Assembly (NCBI GenBank): GCA_013399115.1
Contig: VXAA01003374.1
Coordinates: forward strand, 337,826 to 401,825
DNA from: Anseranas semipalmata
Lineage: Eukaryota > Chordata > Aves > Anseriformes > Anseranatidae
Direction of reading: 5' to 3'
DNA length: 64,000 nucleotides
A program made the translations under genes and the position numbers. Every line of letters starts with the position of its first letter. Within the stretch, counting starts at the first letter, position 1. Positions 1 to 13,918 of this stretch are shown here, one piece after another. The notes under the pieces are model-generated. The model worked only from the letters and a program-made list of their open reading frames with translations, was not told the origin of the DNA and made no database searches.

Positions 1-3000
1 ACGCCCCATGTCCTCACAACAATAGTTCTCTTGGTACTTGAGCAATGTTCAGAAGTACTCTTTGGTTCCCCATAATTGATTTCTATATCCATGAGATAAA
101 AATCCAAAGAGTAAAGATCTTCAATTAGTCAACATCAAGGTTTGCATCGATTGTGTTGCAGGTGCGTTGATTCCATTGAAGCTTGACATTAGTGCACATG
201 CGCCCTTTTTCTGGGTAACTTTAAGCATGGAGACTGTGAGGAAATACTGGATGAGAGAGAATGTCTGTCTGGAAGAAACATCAGAAACAACAGTCTCAAA
301 AAAAATCTGTAAGACTCTCTGCACAGGAAGGTAGGCGGTCTCCAGTGAAGACCTTTCTTTACCCCTTACAAGATAGATGGCATTTTCCCTCCTTGATATA
401 GAAAGCTAAAGGAATTTAAAGCAAGTTACAGCCATTTTTGTAGTTAGATGCCCTCTGATTTATTGGTGTTTTATGTAAGGAAGTGAAAAATGTTTCATCT
501 TAAAATGTAGAGAGATTCAGAGTGGAACTAACAAATCTGCAAGATCAGCCAAGGAGTAGAGTCTTGTTTATGCTGACTCTGTCAGTTTAGTTTTGGAGAG
601 CAAGTAGTGTCTCCAAGTTAAAGTTCTAGGAGTGGAAGTCTCGTAAGTGCACTTGCTGAGGATCTGGTTAACATCTCATACATTCCTAGCAAAAGACAGT
701 TTTTGCTATATAAGTATATATTAAGGAAGGAAATTTTAAAATGAGTGGAGGAAGGAGAAAGATAAACTGTTTCAAGTAGTGCCAGGATAGGATGCTTCCA
801 CTCACTAGCGAGAATGGGTAGTGTCAAACGTGTTGATGTTTGATAATTTGGGTCCCAGAGTTGATAAGTAAGCTAAGAGCTGACGAGTGTAGCAGCTGAT
901 ATATCAACTACTCTACCACTGAGAATTTCTTTTAGTCTGAGCGATCTACAGTGTGAATAACTGCTCCAAATACCAATTTGAAGATCCACAAGAAGTACTC
1001 AAACATCTTTGCTCATAGTTGCTCCTACTGGTGCTCTGCTCTTACAAAGTTGTTTCTCTTTTGTTTGTGCAGTCCCCAGACTTGTCCAAAAGCTTTCAAA
1101 AACCAGTTGCTGATGAATTCAGTTATGTGCTGACTACAGTGACGTTTTAGAGCGTTGGTTTGCTCTAAGGTTATATTTCTGAGTGTCTTAACGCTTTCAG
1201 TGCAACTTTGTAATGCTGTTCTTTAATTCCATTATGTCAACAGTTCTATGACTATCATTCAAAGAATATTAGTAAAATTGGGAAGACAAGTGCTATAAAA
1301 CTAAGAATACTATTTTTCTGAATGTTTTCATAAACTGTGGTATCATGCAAATCTTTTGGCAGTTTTCTCACATGTTGTAGCTTATCACATCTCCTAAGTT
1401 ATCAGTCTTCACACAGCACAATAAAGAGGGGAACTATTATCCCCATTTTGCACATCTAAAACAGTAACATGTCAAGACCAAATTTTGCAGGCACTGGTTA
1501 TATAACCCAGGAGTTAAGGTTTCAACCTGTTGCCTTTAGTCTAATTCAGACAAGTGACTACTGTCAGAGCAATAACTGAGCCAACCAGTCATGTCTGGCT
1601 TATAGGATTGGTTTTTCTTCCTTACTGCTCTCATTAAATCAAGATAATATACCAGTCATTTTATCTTAGTAGATATTAGTGCCTTGCTATTAAGTGTAGG
1701 TTAATTTGCAGCAGGGTGGGGTGAATTAAGAAGAAACTTCAGCTCCTCAGTCTTCCATGTGAAATGCTCTCCTAGCAACACTTTCCAATTTATAACCATA
1801 TGAGTCTGTTTCGTAAGGTTCTTTCACATCTGGAATAGTATGTCTGGGGAAAAATAATATTGTGTTTATAGTATACTTATCCTTTTGGACTAATTCCTAG
1901 ATGAAGCATGTCTAATACATTGAAGCAATGTGTTTTTTTTTTAAGAACTCTCTGTTCTAGTACTTGGAAATAGCAGATGAAGGGACAGGCCTCTCTAAAT
2001 GACATGTAGATTTCAGTATTAGACTGGCACATTAAATTTGTGTAGCTTTTAAAAATGCAATGAAACATCAGTGTTTGGAAGCATAAAATCAGAGAAGAAA
2101 CTTAAGAATCAACCTTTTAATAGTCTTTTGTACCATCCCTGGGTTTCTGTTTTAATTGTGTGTGTGTTGTACATTTTACAGCCTGCCACTGTGGGGGAAT
2201 TTTTGTGGGACAGTAAGTCCGTTCTGACTGTGGTATTACTGTCCTACTGAACTCTGGGTTCCTGCACTGAAGTTTTCTCAATTGTGCAGCTTATTGACAG
2301 CTTTCTAAATTGCTATATGTGTTTGTTTTCACTTTGAGAAAAATGATAGCCTGTGCAGAGAGCTGATACTAAAATCAGTCAAATTAGTTAATGTTTAAGA
2401 TGATACAGCTGAAAATGTATGTTCATACTTTGAAGTGTTCTGTAGATTTAGAATAGGCAATATATTTGTTGCAGCTATTGCCAATCTGTATTTTCTTTGA
2501 AATTGCCTTTGGGTTTTTGAGGCAGGTTGAACTGCTTATTGTACTGGCAATAATAGCTAGATGTATGGTTGAATTTGAAACAAATTATTTAATTAACCTA
2601 GTCACACTTGTTTTATTAACAGAAAGGTGCTAATTTTAATTGCAAAGCTTCAGTCATTACAGACATTTCCCAGCACTATGGAAGCTAAGACCTCATTTCC
2701 GAGTCTGGCTGAGTCTCACATTTTTCCATCCCAAACGGTATCTGAACAAGTAGCATTGCTGAAGTTCAGATGCCATGACAGTTTATAAAAGAGCTTCAAG
2801 GAATGTTGCTTTTAAAATAACTTGAAGGATTTGTTTTAATATTCAGTTTCTTACATTTGAAGCACTTAAAATTCATGGCTCACTGTTGTATTCAGAGTCA
2901 TCTTACTGCAAATTTTTGTTTAATGTGAGACTGATCTTGTACTTCTAGTGATCGTTCCACAGCTCCAAAGGAGCTTGTGGGGTTGTATTTGCAATGTGTA

Positions 3001-6000
3001 AACACACATGCTAGACCTTTGCAAAGCAGCAGTAAATTCTTCCATGAGTAGTGTTCTCCCTGTGACTTGTTTGCCATTCCGCTTGAGTAGCGTGCTCTCT
3101 ACAAAGCTAGTGTACTGGGCAGCTTTCCTGTAGCTTAGAGTTCTCTCCTGCAAGGATAACTCCTAACTGCAAAAGCTGTTGCATATGGGGCAAAGTGTTT
3201 CCAGTGCAGACCTTCAAGACTAGATAAAAACTGGTTAATGCACTCATACGTGACTAGAAATGTTGTGTGATGGTCAAATTTGCAAAGCAATTGCAATGCT
3301 TATGGAATACTAATTATACTATAAATCTTCCAATTTAGTATGCTTGTATGTGGCGTGCCCTATAAAAGAAATAATGCTGTTTCAGCAGAGCAGGTATGCA
3401 AGATGCATGGAGACCACCATGTTACAAGTTACACTTTTATCTAAATGAGCTTCAGTTTGTAATTGTCAGTGGAGGAAACGACTTCTTCGAGTGTTTCAAA
3501 TCATCTATATTTTCAGTGGTGGTATTTATACTAGAAAAAAAGTAGTGCTTTTTTGGTTTTGTTTCAGGACTAGCTCTTATCAGTGCTAGCTGCAGTGGAC
3601 AGCAACAGAAGTCTTTGCTTATGCAACAAGCTAACAGTATTTTCAGAATTTGTTCGGAATAGGATTTGATGGTATCAAGCCAAGTGTGCAAACATTACAC
3701 TCACACGTACTGCGTTTGCAGCTGTACTGGTTAGGAAGACATCATGCAACGCCCCAGCCATGATGCACATCATAAGGCATACCTCCAAAGGTAATCCAGG
3801 GCAAAGAGGAGCTCTCACTGTGCTTGATTTTTAGCAAATTGAAAATTCTGCATCTTGAAATATCTGAAAATATCTGACACTTTGGATGTATTTTATATTT
3901 GGAAGTAATTATAACTTGTTAATAGAGGATTTTGGTTGTAAGGAACTAAGAAAAATCTAAAAGCTAATAAAGCTCTTATATCTATTTTTTTCTATGAAAA
4001 TATATAAAAAAAAGAAAATTCTCCAGCTTCCTCACAGTGTAGATCAGCTCTAAACAAATATATCTCATGGAAGGGTGGCTACTTTACCACTTACAAAACA
4101 TGTAACTGATTTCTTACCTGGACAGGGAACAAAGAACATGCAACTTTCCAGGGTTTCAGGGTGTGTTGTTTCTTCTGTTTTGTTCTGGGTTTTCTTGCTT
4201 TGTCATCTTTGTTTAAATGCAGTACTACAGAGTTAATGCTGGGTGGCTAGCCAGTCCTAATAAACTGGTAGCTCTTTGGTGAAATGCCTGAGTATGATGT
4301 CTGTTTACCCACCACACACTGAGAAACCTTAAGTTAGTGACAAAGCATGACGCTGGGATTCGTTTTTTAGAGAAGTAAATAATAAATTTTTGTAGCAGCT
4401 GGGTCAAGACGTCCATTTGTAGCTGACTGGAAAGGTGTATGTCCAGTTTAAGTGAAGATGGCTGGAGAGTAGGTAGGTATCCATTGAAAGGGGCGTGCAA
4501 GGTTCTGTGCAGCTGATTGGCAAACTAGATTAAGAAGCAGATCTGAATGAAAGCTCACTTTTTTTTTTCCTTGGCAGTTAACACTTAAGTTGACTTAAAA
4601 TGGGTGTGGAACTTCACTTTTAGATGTGTGTTTTAGTGCTAAAGATTTTTTTTGTCCTCTGCATGCATGAACATACAATTTAATAGTGCTTTCCTTAGGG
4701 AAGCAGAGGGGAGTACTGATGGCTCAACTGATTCAGTTTACACAATCAGGATGCATCTACATTTGAACTGCTTTTAGCTTCTAACCAACATTTTCATTGG
4801 GTATTATACAAAACAGTAAAGCTGCTTACAAAAACAAGCTTGGAATCTGTGTATGTCCAGGATACGTATGAAAACGAAGGAGATTTGTGTTAAATAGAAG
4901 TCTTCTTGTCCTGTGTTTTCCTGTTTTTTACTTCGATGGTATGAAGTGATGAAATAATTTTTAGTTGATTGTGATTTTTATTGCCTTCAGATGTTAGTCA
5001 TGCACTAAAATGTAAGCTACGGAGATCCTACATGTGAGAGGCTGAATAACATTTTATAATTGGAGTAATTTCTTTGAATGGCCTCTCTTTATGGACTTAC
5101 TCTGTGGTTCATACCTCATTTGGTAGGGTAAATCTGTATCAGTTATACAACAAGGTGTGGAACAGAAACTTTCCAAGTGAGTCTAAGGAAGTTTGTTAGA
5201 AGTTAGTGTATAGGTGCCTTGAAAAAATAGGAAATATTCATTTATTTGCATACCCTATGCCTTTCTTTTTACACTGATAAACGTGGAGTGGCATTATCTT
5301 TTTTTAATACTTTCTGTTAAAGAAATAAAACCAACCAGTGTGAGCCTTGTTGGGGAGTTTTTTTGGTTCTTCTGTGAACTATGAGCTTATAAATGTTGTC
5401 ATCTTTAGTATTCTTTTAGTTTAAGTAGTAAGCCATAGGAAATGGAATTTCTTATTCAGGTGTCTACCTATATACACCTTCCTGTGTGGATACGCCGGAA
5501 AAGCCTGAACTCAGACCTTTTGTACAGCGCAAGCGTGCCAGCTGGCTCGTGTTTGGCATGCCCTGTTCTTTGCTGCCTCAATGAGAAGCACATCTCAGTT
5601 CATGCCAGTCACTTCTTGGCCATGGATGAAGATGTTTCTTGTCTTTGTTAGCCTTTAGTAAAACCTTTTCTCTAGTGTGTAGCTGCCTTTTTTTTTTCTT
5701 CTTCCTGGTTTGGTTAGTTGAATTTGTGAAATCAATCTTTATAGTATTCCCCTTCATTATTTTGTGGGTTCAGCTCCCCAGTTTTTAGCCCTATAGCTTT
5801 GGCTGGCTTTGTGTGCATGTGTAAATAATTACCACTCTCTCAAAGATGGACTGACAATGGAGAGAACTCAAGAAGGGGATGGTTTAGTACTGGTTTTATT
5901 TGTGTGCCACCGCAAGGCCTGTTCAAAATGTAGTCATCAAAAACCTTCTTCAGAAATCTGAGCCAGCAGCTGCTTTCTGTTTTTCTGTCTTAACTTGTTA

Positions 6001-9000
6001 GGTACTAAATTGTGAAATTTTTCAGGGTCCACTGACACGACTTCTGCACATCATGAACACCTTATCTCTCCCTTAGATAACATCTCTTTGTAGTGAAGAC
6101 TACAAGCTTTGATATAGTACTGCTAAGGACAGTTTTTATTGTTTCTCGGTTTCCCACACGGAATTTAGAGTATTGTTTCAGGGTACGTACTGGATATTTG
6201 TTTCTGTCTTGTGGAAGATGATGCTAATAATTTGGCCACACGTTTTATCTGTTAATGCCAACATGATTTTCCTCTGACCCACAGAAAATGCCTTGCCAGG
6301 CCAACTGTTGTAAGGCTAGCTTGTCATTTGGTCTTTAGGTATCCTATCTTTTCTAGGTCATGGGGACTGTTTTGAAGTTTTGCATTACAGTAGTTTCCTT
6401 GGGTACTCTGTAGCTAAACAAGTTGCAAATGGTTTCCAGATACTTTGAAGAGTGCAACTATTTTTCAGTTTCTCACATAGACATCAGGATTCCTACCAAG
6501 CCTAGTGGGCACCTCCTCTGCTGTGCTGGAAAAGTGGTGTCTCAAACTCAACTACACTCCATTCTCCCAGATAAGAAATATTATTCTTACTCAAAGAACC
6601 AGAAAACTTTTTTTCGAAGTGCAACCACTTAATGCTGGTGATGGGAAATACCCTCAAAATTCAACTGTACTTTGAGATGAAAACAAGGGATTTTCTTTAT
6701 TCACCTTTGAGGCATACTTCTGTTATTGAGATGGAATTTCCACATCTATAAGAGCTGGTTTTTCATATAAGTAGTTATCTGATTTAAGAGACGTTTGCTT
6801 TGTTGGTGGCAGAGTCCTGCGGTGGTTCAGGATCAGTTTCTGTTACCTGCAGGGCCACTGCTGTCAGCATGTTACCTGCAGAAAACAAGTTTTCTTCAGG
6901 AAATAGAAACTGTGGTGGAGACCTATGTATTTAAGAGGAAAGATTGTTCAATTCCAAGTTTCCAGGGCAGACAACGTAGTCTTTCTTTGACAAACATGAG
7001 CACATGCTCTTCTTTGTTTTCTGTATGCATCTTTTCACCTTAAAATCAAGCGCAATATGCAGAAATACTGCCTTTGCAGGTTGATTATGCAGTGCTCCCG
7101 GTACAGATCTTGAGGACCAGCTGAGAAAAGAAACCTTCCCGGTGGTGAAGACCACCCATGTAGACATTTTGAGTCATAAGAAAATGCCACTGGTTGACAT
7201 GCGAGCCAAATTGTGAGGTTCCAGAATTAAGAACATCTGTCTTTGGAAACACCCTAGTTCATTTCCAGCATAGAAGACCTTCATCCTGTGGATGAACAAT
7301 TCCTCAACTGGGTGTTGTATGCATTTCTACCTGCTCTTTTCCCTCTTTCACAGGCCATTCTGCAGTAGATATCTTTTTGCTAAAGCAGAAATGGCTTATC
7401 AATATTGGGGAAATTTCTGTGAACTTCCATACTATAAGGGGGAGAGAAGTTTGGCAGCAACCCATCCCCTTCCTCAGGAGGGGCTACGGTTGACTTAAAT
7501 GGTCTGTAACTGAAGTTCAGAAACGTGTAACAGCTGCCCCTGTAATGAAGGGAAAGTCCATTTGTCAATATACTTGTGCCAGCATTACAGTTAGTGTTTG
7601 ACCTTTCAGGCTGCTAAGTATTTGAAAAGTGCTCAGTAATACCAAGACGGTTCTGATTCCTGGATGTTACAAATCTTGTTCTTGCAACCGAAGGTTTTAG
7701 GTACTACTTCTGGACTGAGCCTCTCAGAGGCAGTGTGTGTGTGCTTGTTTGTGTAGATAGGGAATGAGAAGCACCCACACTTAGTTCTGTTGCCTTCTGC
7801 TTCTACTGATACAAGATGGCTTTTGAATAGAGGATGGTCTCATCCTTCTCTTACAGTGTAATTTGAGCTTTCTGAGACAGGTGAGTCTCAGAGTAGGTGA
7901 GATTCTTGTGAAGTTTTTTTAAACCTTTCTGCTGTAACTGCTAAGAAGTAAATACTCAGCAATTTCTTAAGAAAAGCCTCACTGGATCAGTGACGGGAAG
8001 CTGAAGGATTGTTTGCTAATTTTTCCTCCTCTAGCCCTTCATGGCAATTTTTGAAAGAGACTAACCAGAGTCTTCCCATATGGAAAAGTTTCCAGTTCTG
8101 TCGTGGGGTCTCAAACTTCTAGCATCTATCAAATTCTGTTTGAAGAACAATGTCCAATCTGAAACACTGAAATTTCAGATGCTCGTAGATTTGACCCTGA
8201 GGCAAGGTTGGACTCTTCTCAGAGCCAGCAGCATCCCCTTCTTAGAGACACCAGTTGCTATTTTAGAGTTGGTCGTGGTGGAGTGTGCAGCTGCTTGAAG
8301 AACAAAAAGTTAATCTCATGGAAGTAACTGGATAATTCAAGTTAAGAGCTAAGCATACAGAAGGCATTTCCCAGGGCTCTTTCTCGCAGTACCAGAGACT
8401 CGGTGCTTGGGGAAGGTCCTGTGCATGCGTACTTGCAGCTGAGTGTGCACACGGGCAGTTTAAGCAAGCTTGGGAGTACTGTGGGTGCTTTATTTCTGAC
8501 ACTGCTTTTCCGCTGACAAAAACATTTATCAGTTAACAAAACTTTTACAGTAACAAAAAGGACTAAAATTCCAGAAATACAAAAGCAGAAAATTACTTCA
8601 TTGGCTGTGGTAAGCAGTAATAGTAAGCAATATGAAAATCTGTATGGATGAAATGTGAATTTGTGTATTGGGAGAACAAATAGGTTTAGTCATTATTTAA
8701 CTTATTTTTTAAAGCAAATGTTGCAGAAAAGACCTACTTTTTGTGCACTGTTTAGGATGGCTTGAAGTTCACAATGGAATTCTTAAAATATAAATTACTG
8801 GATACAGTACAGAACTGAATAGTTGTTTATCACGTTTCAGTTAAATAACGATATGCAAATACTTAATTTCTGGTATGCATGGTTATTAGGCATTCCATAA
8901 GGAAACTGTCCAAGTGATTTTCTAAGGTGTCACTCACCTATTGTGTGGTAATGACCAGAAGTGATCCGCTTGATGTGTGATGCTGTGGCTGTTTTAGGGA

Positions 9001-12000
9001 TTTAAGTATCAATCTGCACACGTTTGTGCCAAGTACTATGTGATCTCATTCTACTGTTTACTGTTCTACCGATTGTCTTTTTACTCTTTTCAACATTTTT
9101 TCCTCCTTTTTGTTGCTGATGGTGCTCAAGGCAAGACGATGTACCCTTTGCCTGAGTTTCATTAGTGTAAATATGTATGAATTTTGTAACAGTAAAATCT
9201 CTTTACATATTAAAGCACATCTTTCAAAAGTATTTCTGGGATTTGCCTGAAGATTGTACACTAACACATAACTAAATGTTCTTAATGTAGGAAGACCTTA
9301 ACATTTGTATCTGCAGGTCAGTGGCATATTTTGTTGTTTAGGCAGCTTTATAGATTCTTCTTGAAACTTTATATAGCAGCAGTAGTAGCAGTATTCAGTT
9401 TTTCTCTCTGTCTGTTTGCTGCTGAGAACAGTAGAGGTAAAACTAAACATGTTCCCAGGAATTCAAATGACAGGGGCACAAACCAGTGCCAAATGTAAAA
9501 CATACGGTTTGCTTCTGAAACTGCCTTCAATAGCTTTTAATCTGTTTGTGCACTGGAAGTGCTGATAACTTCTTACTGGTTTATAATGGCAGCAACTTAA
9601 ATGTCATCATGATCATGACTGATGAATTAACAAGCTGGATAGGCTATTGGCGCAGCTTAAGTGTGACCACGGTATAGTATGTTACAATACTTGTGTGTTA
9701 TTGGTATTGGTAATTATATTCAGTTCATTTTCTTAGTTTCTTCATTGAAGAATGAAATACAGTATTAGTCTTTTGAAGGTTGTCATTGAAACAAAAGTCT
9801 ATTATAAAATATTGTACTCGGCTGCTGCAGTAATAGGATATGCAATCAATTTAGTAATCTAACTTTCTTAGTAATGAACCAGAGAGTTTGAGCCTTTTGT
9901 TTGAAAAACTTGCATTTTGTGCTAGTGACTTAAGTATTTGCTTTGTGCAGTGGGCTGTTGGTTTCATCATCTTACAGTACATATTTCACCTAACCTTTGT
10001 TCCCTATGTTTGCCTCTCAAAAACCTTTCCTTCTCACTTTTCTCTTTTATTCCTCTGTCATTTCATTCAACTCAACTCCTAGAAAAATAATTAGAAACTA
10101 GAGTTCAGACTACTGTAGCCCTAACAGCCCATTTTCCATCCTTGTACTGTTGTTCTTGTGTGCGACAGTCCTCTTTTGCTCTGTCTAAAGGAAGATTTAT
10201 ATGGCAGGAGTCACTTGGCATAGCATGCAGCACAGATTTCCATTTAATGACTGGCCATGGGTACCACCGTAACAGTTGCAATTGACAATAAAAGAATTCT
10301 AGCCATCAGCCATTTATTTGGAAAACAACTTTTCCGCTTAGGCTGTCCCTTATGGAAAAGGACACGAAATACTTCCAGTATAATCCAGTAACTAAAAGCT
10401 AATGCTTACAGGAACGTAATTCAGAAATTGGGATTCAAGTGAATTGTGTTCTTGTTGCTCACAGTTTAACAAGAAATTAAGACATGGATGCATAATATTT
10501 ATTCAGGTCTTGGTCTGTATTTCTCAAACACTCATCTGAAGACCATTACTCAAATTTTACTTATGAAACCATCTATGGAATGGAAATAAATCGCACAGAA
10601 CTGGACTAAAAGGCTGCTCTGGCCTTTGTACAGTCTTTGCTTTAGGTAGGTACAGTGTGTGGAAGATGCTCTCTTAACTTTTAAGATGATTACACCTGAC
10701 AAGAATCTGTACTGGTTTGTGAGCATGTGCAAATTTAATATTAACATAAGCTGAAGGAGGGGAAGCAAGTGTTTCACCTGTCTGTGCTAATGGGGAAGGC
10801 TAAAGCTTTTTTCCCTCTCCTTGGATTCGTGCTTCCTAGTTAAGTTTCATTATGAAAGAACAATTAAGTTATAGGTAGTGACCTATGACAAGGTGTGAGG
10901 TTTGACTTTTGATTAGAAGCTTCTTCAATGTGTAGGTAAAGATGCACTTCCGCCAGTAACATACAGGTGTAGTCTCTCTGGTATTTGGTAGCCCCAGTTG
11001 TGGGATGGGCTCTATTCTTGTCATAGCAAAACCTGAGATTTGCTGATGACTTAAGTTATGCTTTTATAATATCTTGAGCTTTCTCAGATGCATGGCAAGG
11101 GTGTACCTGAAACTTTGTTCTGGATTAATACCATTTGAAATGAATCTGGACCAGTACTACGGTCTTTCCAGATCCTTCAGTTTGATTTTTGTTCTTCAGA
11201 AATGTTAACATGATCTTTATGAAGAATGGTCTTTTGCTTAGACATAAAGAAATAGTGATGCCTTTAAGATGACAGTGGTGACTCTAGCATGAATATAATT
11301 GATGGTAAATCTAAGAGACAGGTTTTACTACTTAATTTACTGTTAATATGGACATAGAAACTGTGGTTCGTATTTCTAGACTATTTGTTCCGTGAAGCAG
11401 CACATGAACTAGAAATTGTTTTCCTAAATTGCTAGCAAGAGAGTGAAGCAAAGCAGCGTAAGCATAAAAAGGAAGAAAAAAGGATTCTGTGAGTATTGAA
11501 AAGCAAAGATGGGATCTATTTTCATCGAGAATATCTGCAATATTCTAATCACCTGTTTTGCATTTTTGTAGTTGTTGCTTTTACTGATTACTTGCAGTGT
11601 TTTCCAAATGTATTGTTCAAACTAGTTTTCCAAGTGACAGTTCCAGCATACTTTCTTGGACTGTAGAAGCCAAAACTATGACAGAGTTCTGAAATTGGAA
11701 GAACTCAGCATCTTTTAAGACCTGTTGCAGTTTGGTGTTGTCAGTCACCTCAGGATGGGAGGGTTTGATTTCACTTTTGCTGTAAACCGATTGAAGACCC
11801 TTGTGCAAGTGCCAGAGGTTTTCTCACCCACTCACTGCCCTAGGTCCTGCCCACTGCCGGTTTCCCCCCGATGATGGAGCTAGCAAGTGGGCATCCCCAC
11901 TCTGAGTCGAAGCATCCCTGGCAACAGCCACTAGCACTGACCCAAAGCAGAGACCAGGCTTGTGTGCCTTGGAGGTGGTGGGGCCGTTCTTTTTGGTGGT

Positions 12001-13845
12001 AGCATGGTCTTTGTCCAGTTGTGAAGCTGTACTCCCGGTGTGCTTGCGGTAGTGGAGAATTTGATACTCGGAGCTCAGCAGTCTGGGTTCCCTTTACGGA
12101 AAAGAAAGGTTTTTTTTCTCCTTTTACGCACAGTTCACTTGCAATCTAACAAAGCTGGCTGATCTCGGAGGAGTTTGAGTTATTAACAGCCAAATGAGGA
12201 TAAGTTTGGGAAAACTCTGAAGTTGTAGTGAAAAGCATCATGGAAATAACACTTCCTGTTGCACATATGCTGCAAGCCTGCTACCTGAAGCAGGTGCTTG
12301 CTTCAGCATTTAAACTCATTTTAGAGAAGGCAATCTTCAAAGATTTTCTGAGGGTGCTGAAGGTTTCTTTTAGCAAATAGATGTCCGAGGCCAGAGAACA
12401 GCTTAATGCATTTATTTGCCTTTGTCCATTTGTGACTTCTTAGCATTCCTTTATCATTTTGTAATTATTTGAAATCTAGTAATGTTTTATTATATTTGAT
12501 GAGATTTTTTTGTTACCAGAAATTTTCTAATGAGATTTGACAAGAGCTTTCCAGAATGTGCATATCTGTTTATACGTTTTATTGCATTTTGGGGGGGCAT
12601 TTACACTGGCTGCATATGACTTGAGCATGTCACCTTCTCTGCTCTTTGAAACAAACATTTGCCACTTCTTACCTATTGCACTGACTTGGTAGCACTCTTC
12701 AAATTGAAAACTTTGGTTTTCTAGAACAAAGTTTATTTCCCTCCCCTTCTTGCTCCTCCTTCCCAAGTGTATCTTAAAATGGTTGTATGGTTTGTCAAAT
12801 TCTGCATTTTAAATTTTGCTCTCTCCACAATGCTTACTATTTTTCTCTTGCAACTATTTTAATGTAGGCTTGTCTTATTTTTTAACTGTTGAACGTTTAG
12901 GTTTTTACAATCTACAGGTCTTACCCGATTGGTTAACGTACCTATTATTCTGCTATGCTTACAGTCAGATCTCATTTTTCAAGTCCCTTCAGCATTTGGG
13001 GTATATATACATGGGTCATATTTCTTTCTTTGTTAGTACTGCTCTCGTTTCCTTAAGAGGCTGGTTACTTGCTAGATATGCCAGGCACATCCAGAATTTA
13101 GCTACAAAACAGACTGAATGTTTCATAAAGCGCTTAAAAATACTATATGGCACTTGTAAGCCATGAACCCGGTATTGGAATAGCTCATTGTCATGAAAGG
13201 CACAGCTACTAACATTAGTATGTATTGTAAATATCAGGCTTCAGTAGTGTGAGTCCAAAACTGTATGAGTGAATTTTGAGTCTTCACCCTTGGAGTGAGC
13301 AATGATACTGTTGACAAGTCATGATTTCAGAAAGTTTTAGCCTTCATCAATGTATAGCTTGTATGTAAACAGATGTACTCAGTATGCCAGGCAGCAATAC
13401 CTTCTTAACAATAAAATAAACAAACTCTTTAGTAGTGGAAAACAGAAAAAGTCTCTTCTGTTTCTTTGTTGTTATGGGAAGTTCGTGCCCAGTCTTTTCC
13501 AAAGCAGCTTGTTTCAGTTGGCTCAATTTGGATACTTTGAATTTTATTTATTAAGGTATTAGTTTTCAAAATATAACTGGTGAAGGATACTAATCAAATA
13601 TACTTGATTACTTTCCACTCTAAGCTGCTGAAGATTACACCCACTTCCTGCAATATCACCAGTTAAAACAAATGATCAAAGATAGCTTGGGAAAGGCAAA
13701 GTAAGTTATATGAGGATACCTACAGTATTTTTCAAATTAATCATTTTAGTATAGCTTCTCAAATTTTTTCCAAGTATTTTCAAGTGTGTTAATTTATGTA
13801 TCCACAATAGTTAAGCAAAACTAAGGTTGATATTTTTATATGCAG
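1..13845 (+). other. Exon-free stretch, probably one long NAA16 intron
   Basis: I looked for the upstream NAA16 blocks (for example the segments around RETRYQLLQLRP, DYEYSEL, EKQICDKL and KGCPP in the human protein, from memory) and found none. The open frames here are short, lack homology I recognise and are AT-biased like the surrounding intron. A GC-richer patch lies at about 11820-12090. No RNA gene or clear repeat is recognised. Either the intron is at least 13.8 kb long, or exons are missing from or too diverged in this assembly. Confidence 0.6.
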
Positions 13846-13918
13846 GTTTCTACAATCCAAGAACTTGTTACGGGTTATGAAGCCTCTTTGAAAACTTGTG
13901 ACCTTTTTGGTCCATGTG
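13846..13918 (+). CDS. NAA16: NAA16 exon a (first in window)
   Basis: The exon encodes [20 protein letters not shown] and a few more residues. It follows the acceptor tatgcag and precedes the donor gtaagt. It starts in phase 0 and ends one base into the glutamate codon completed by the next exon. The matching human segment lies about 340 residues into the protein, so the N-terminal exons are upstream. Confidence 0.93.

Noticed and set aside
12816..13166. 116-codon + strand frame
   Set aside because: AT-rich, hydrophobic composition typical of translated T-rich intron, with no recognised homology.
13625..13700. A 76-base segment bounded by AG and GTAAGT with a frame AEDYTHFLQYHQLKQMIKDS just before the first NAA16 exon
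   Set aside because: It matches no part of NAA15 or NAA16, its length would break the NAA16 frame, and the frame is only 27 codons between stops. Chance is likelier, though RNA-seq could show a cryptic exon.
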